Program-made: the position numbers and the translations under genes
Assembly: GCA_022885665.1 (NCBI GenBank)
Contig: JAGQDJ010000033.1
Span: forward strand, 124,001-188,000
DNA from: Triops longicaudatus
Taxonomy: Eukaryota; Arthropoda; Branchiopoda; Notostraca; Triopsidae
Length of the DNA: 64,000 bases
Direction of reading: 5' to 3'
The notes under the pieces: model-generated
What the model saw: the letters and a program-made list of their open reading frames with translations, nothing else
Database searches by the model: none
What the model was told of the DNA's origin: nothing
In this document: in pieces, positions 62,550-64,000 of the stretch
How positions within the stretch are numbered: position 1 is the stretch's first letter
Layout of the letters: each line of letters opens with the position of its first letter

Positions 62550-64000
62550 CGTTGCAATAAGCACACTAGAACTCAGTAGAAATCATGGTTGTCGATTTAT
62601 TCAGCATGAAATTTTCTCTGAGACTTCACAACAACCTCGACGAACCCCCAACGAAGGGGTTAAGTACACACGTAGGATGCCGAACTATAGATACTAAAGA
62701 ACTACTTCTCGGCGAGCAGAAACTTTTAGACCTGCCAATGAATGACTGTAAGGCGTTTGATGGCTCAGGTTAGGTTTTGTACTCCACAACTACGGAAGAA
62801 TAGTTTGTATAGGTGTATCTAGGGTTGGGCTCAAGCAAGAAACGAACCGGGTGGAAAAGTAACCCCGTGGCCTTATGGTTTGATGGCCCTCCAGCAGCCA
62901 CGCGGTGGTAAACCATGAAAACCGCAAATTCAGTACTCGAACGCCTTTATTTTACATTTTATCCTCATTTTGATGCCTTGTGCAGGAAATATTTCCAGAA
63001 AAATTTTCCTCGCATTTTAACACTTGCTAATGACGCCAAATAAGAAGTAACCCTTATTTTGCCGTTTTTCTACGCACAGGCCAAACGTTTCCAAGTCTTT
63101 TTGGTTCATCTTCTGTCGATCGTGGTAAAACCTACGGAATATTGACGAGGTATGGATGTATTGCAGCTCAGAATGCTCAAAGGGCCGTTATGGACCTTTT
63201 GGAAAGTTTCTTAATAATATCCGATCACAATGCTTTGTCCGCAAACATTTCTTTTGTTTCGCGAAGAGAAAGAGATTTAAAATGTAGTGGATGCTCCTTT
63301 ACTACATGAAAATTACGCCGTTCATATGCAAATGACTCCAAATTGAAACGTTTATTGAGTTCAGTCTAAATCCTTACGTGGAAGAAAGTAAGTGACCACA
63401 AGCAATCAGAACCTCGCTGGAATTTCTAACAGGTTTTGTAATGAATATTCGACTAGTTTTAATGTAATGTCCCTCAAGTATGTATATTACGCCTTTCGTA
63501 GAGCTTTTCTGGCCACGTGACAGCCAGTTTCGCCCCTTTTAGTGCCAAGTATGGTAACCTGAAATGGTTGTCAGACCGATAATAGTCCAGACTTTGAGCA
63601 GAGTCGTACAATACTGTGTGGCTGGACGGCGCTATTCATGTCGCAGCATTTTACTGCCGTTTGCCGACATTTTGAAGTAGTCCGATTCCCAGCTTAAAAG
63701 ATTTTATTTGAATATTTCCCCTTAAATGTGCGTGGTCTTCCGACAATACGAAAGAATTTTCCTGAAAAGAGACATAAAAGCTATTCAACGTATTCTTCTA
63801 GTCCAGTACCACGTCCGAATTAAAAGGTAAAGATCCGGGGTGAAAGGTTAAAAGCCCGACTCAGAAGTACACGGAAAAACGATTGGGGTAGGAACTAAGA
63901 GGAAGACAAGTATGTTCACATGGTAAATTCATTAAGATTTTACTTCCTGATAAAACTTTCATAAACTGGGCACCGTTTTCCGCCAAAAAATGCTAACATT
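62550..64000. other. 5' flank of agrin
   Basis: Upstream of the NtA-B TATA candidate. No exon or structured element recognised to the window edge; likely promoter-proximal and intergenic sequence. Confidence 0.5.

Overview
The window looks like nuclear DNA of an invertebrate animal. It is roughly 40% GC by eye, the genes are split into many exons, and all introns used here follow GT-AG. I assembled two large genes by hand, both on the minus strand, from reading frame, splice sites, exon phase and domain content. One is an orthologue of Draper (fly drpr, worm ced-1, vertebrate MEGF10/11). Its tail carries an ITAM and its C-terminal sequence closely resembles arthropod Draper. The other is agrin, which Drosophila lacks. 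Together they suggest a non-dipteran ecdysozoan, most likely a non-insect arthropod such as a chelicerate or crustacean; the exact taxon is an inference.

Layout by coordinate: 1-17,053 is gene-poor with a few foldback repeats. 17,054-22,463 is draper, complete, with 19 coding exons and about 1009 residues: signal peptide, EMI, a long EGF-like array, one membrane span, and a tail with NPxY and ITAM. 22,464-25,933 is the spacer between the genes and holds draper's 5' UTR and the agrin 3' end. 25,948-62,497 is agrin, with about 34 coding exons in one transcript and roughly 1930 residues. The agrin body (25.9-34.0 kb) is compact with mostly short introns. The 5' part is spread over 28 kb.

The main discovery is at the agrin 5' end. 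Three separate first exons each end in phase 1 and can each join the shared exons at 41,047-41,082 or 40,417-40,635. The exon at 62.5 kb encodes a signal peptide plus an NtA (N-terminal agrin) domain. The exon at 52.9 kb encodes a signal peptide plus a second, very divergent NtA domain with a large insertion. The exon at 41.3 kb encodes a short N-terminus plus one hydrophobic span, the design of vertebrate transmembrane (SN/TM) agrin. One locus could therefore make two secreted forms and one membrane-anchored form. The agrin body has nine follistatin/Kazal (FS) modules, two laminin-EGF repeats between FS8 and FS9, and the EGF/LamG C-terminus. No SEA domain was recognised. An intron sits at the position of the vertebrate z splice site in LG3 and contains a phase-compatible 93-nt candidate cassette exon. 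A 27-nt candidate microexon lies between FS5 and FS6. FS9 carries an apparent one-base frameshift, from either an assembly error or a real lesion.

Draper is a glial and phagocyte engulfment receptor. Agrin is a basement-membrane and synaptic heparan-sulfate proteoglycan. They lie head-to-tail on the same strand, about 3.5 kb apart between coding ends. No RNA gene, CRISPR array or intact mobile element could be supported. All other long open frames look like antisense shadows or unassigned sequence.
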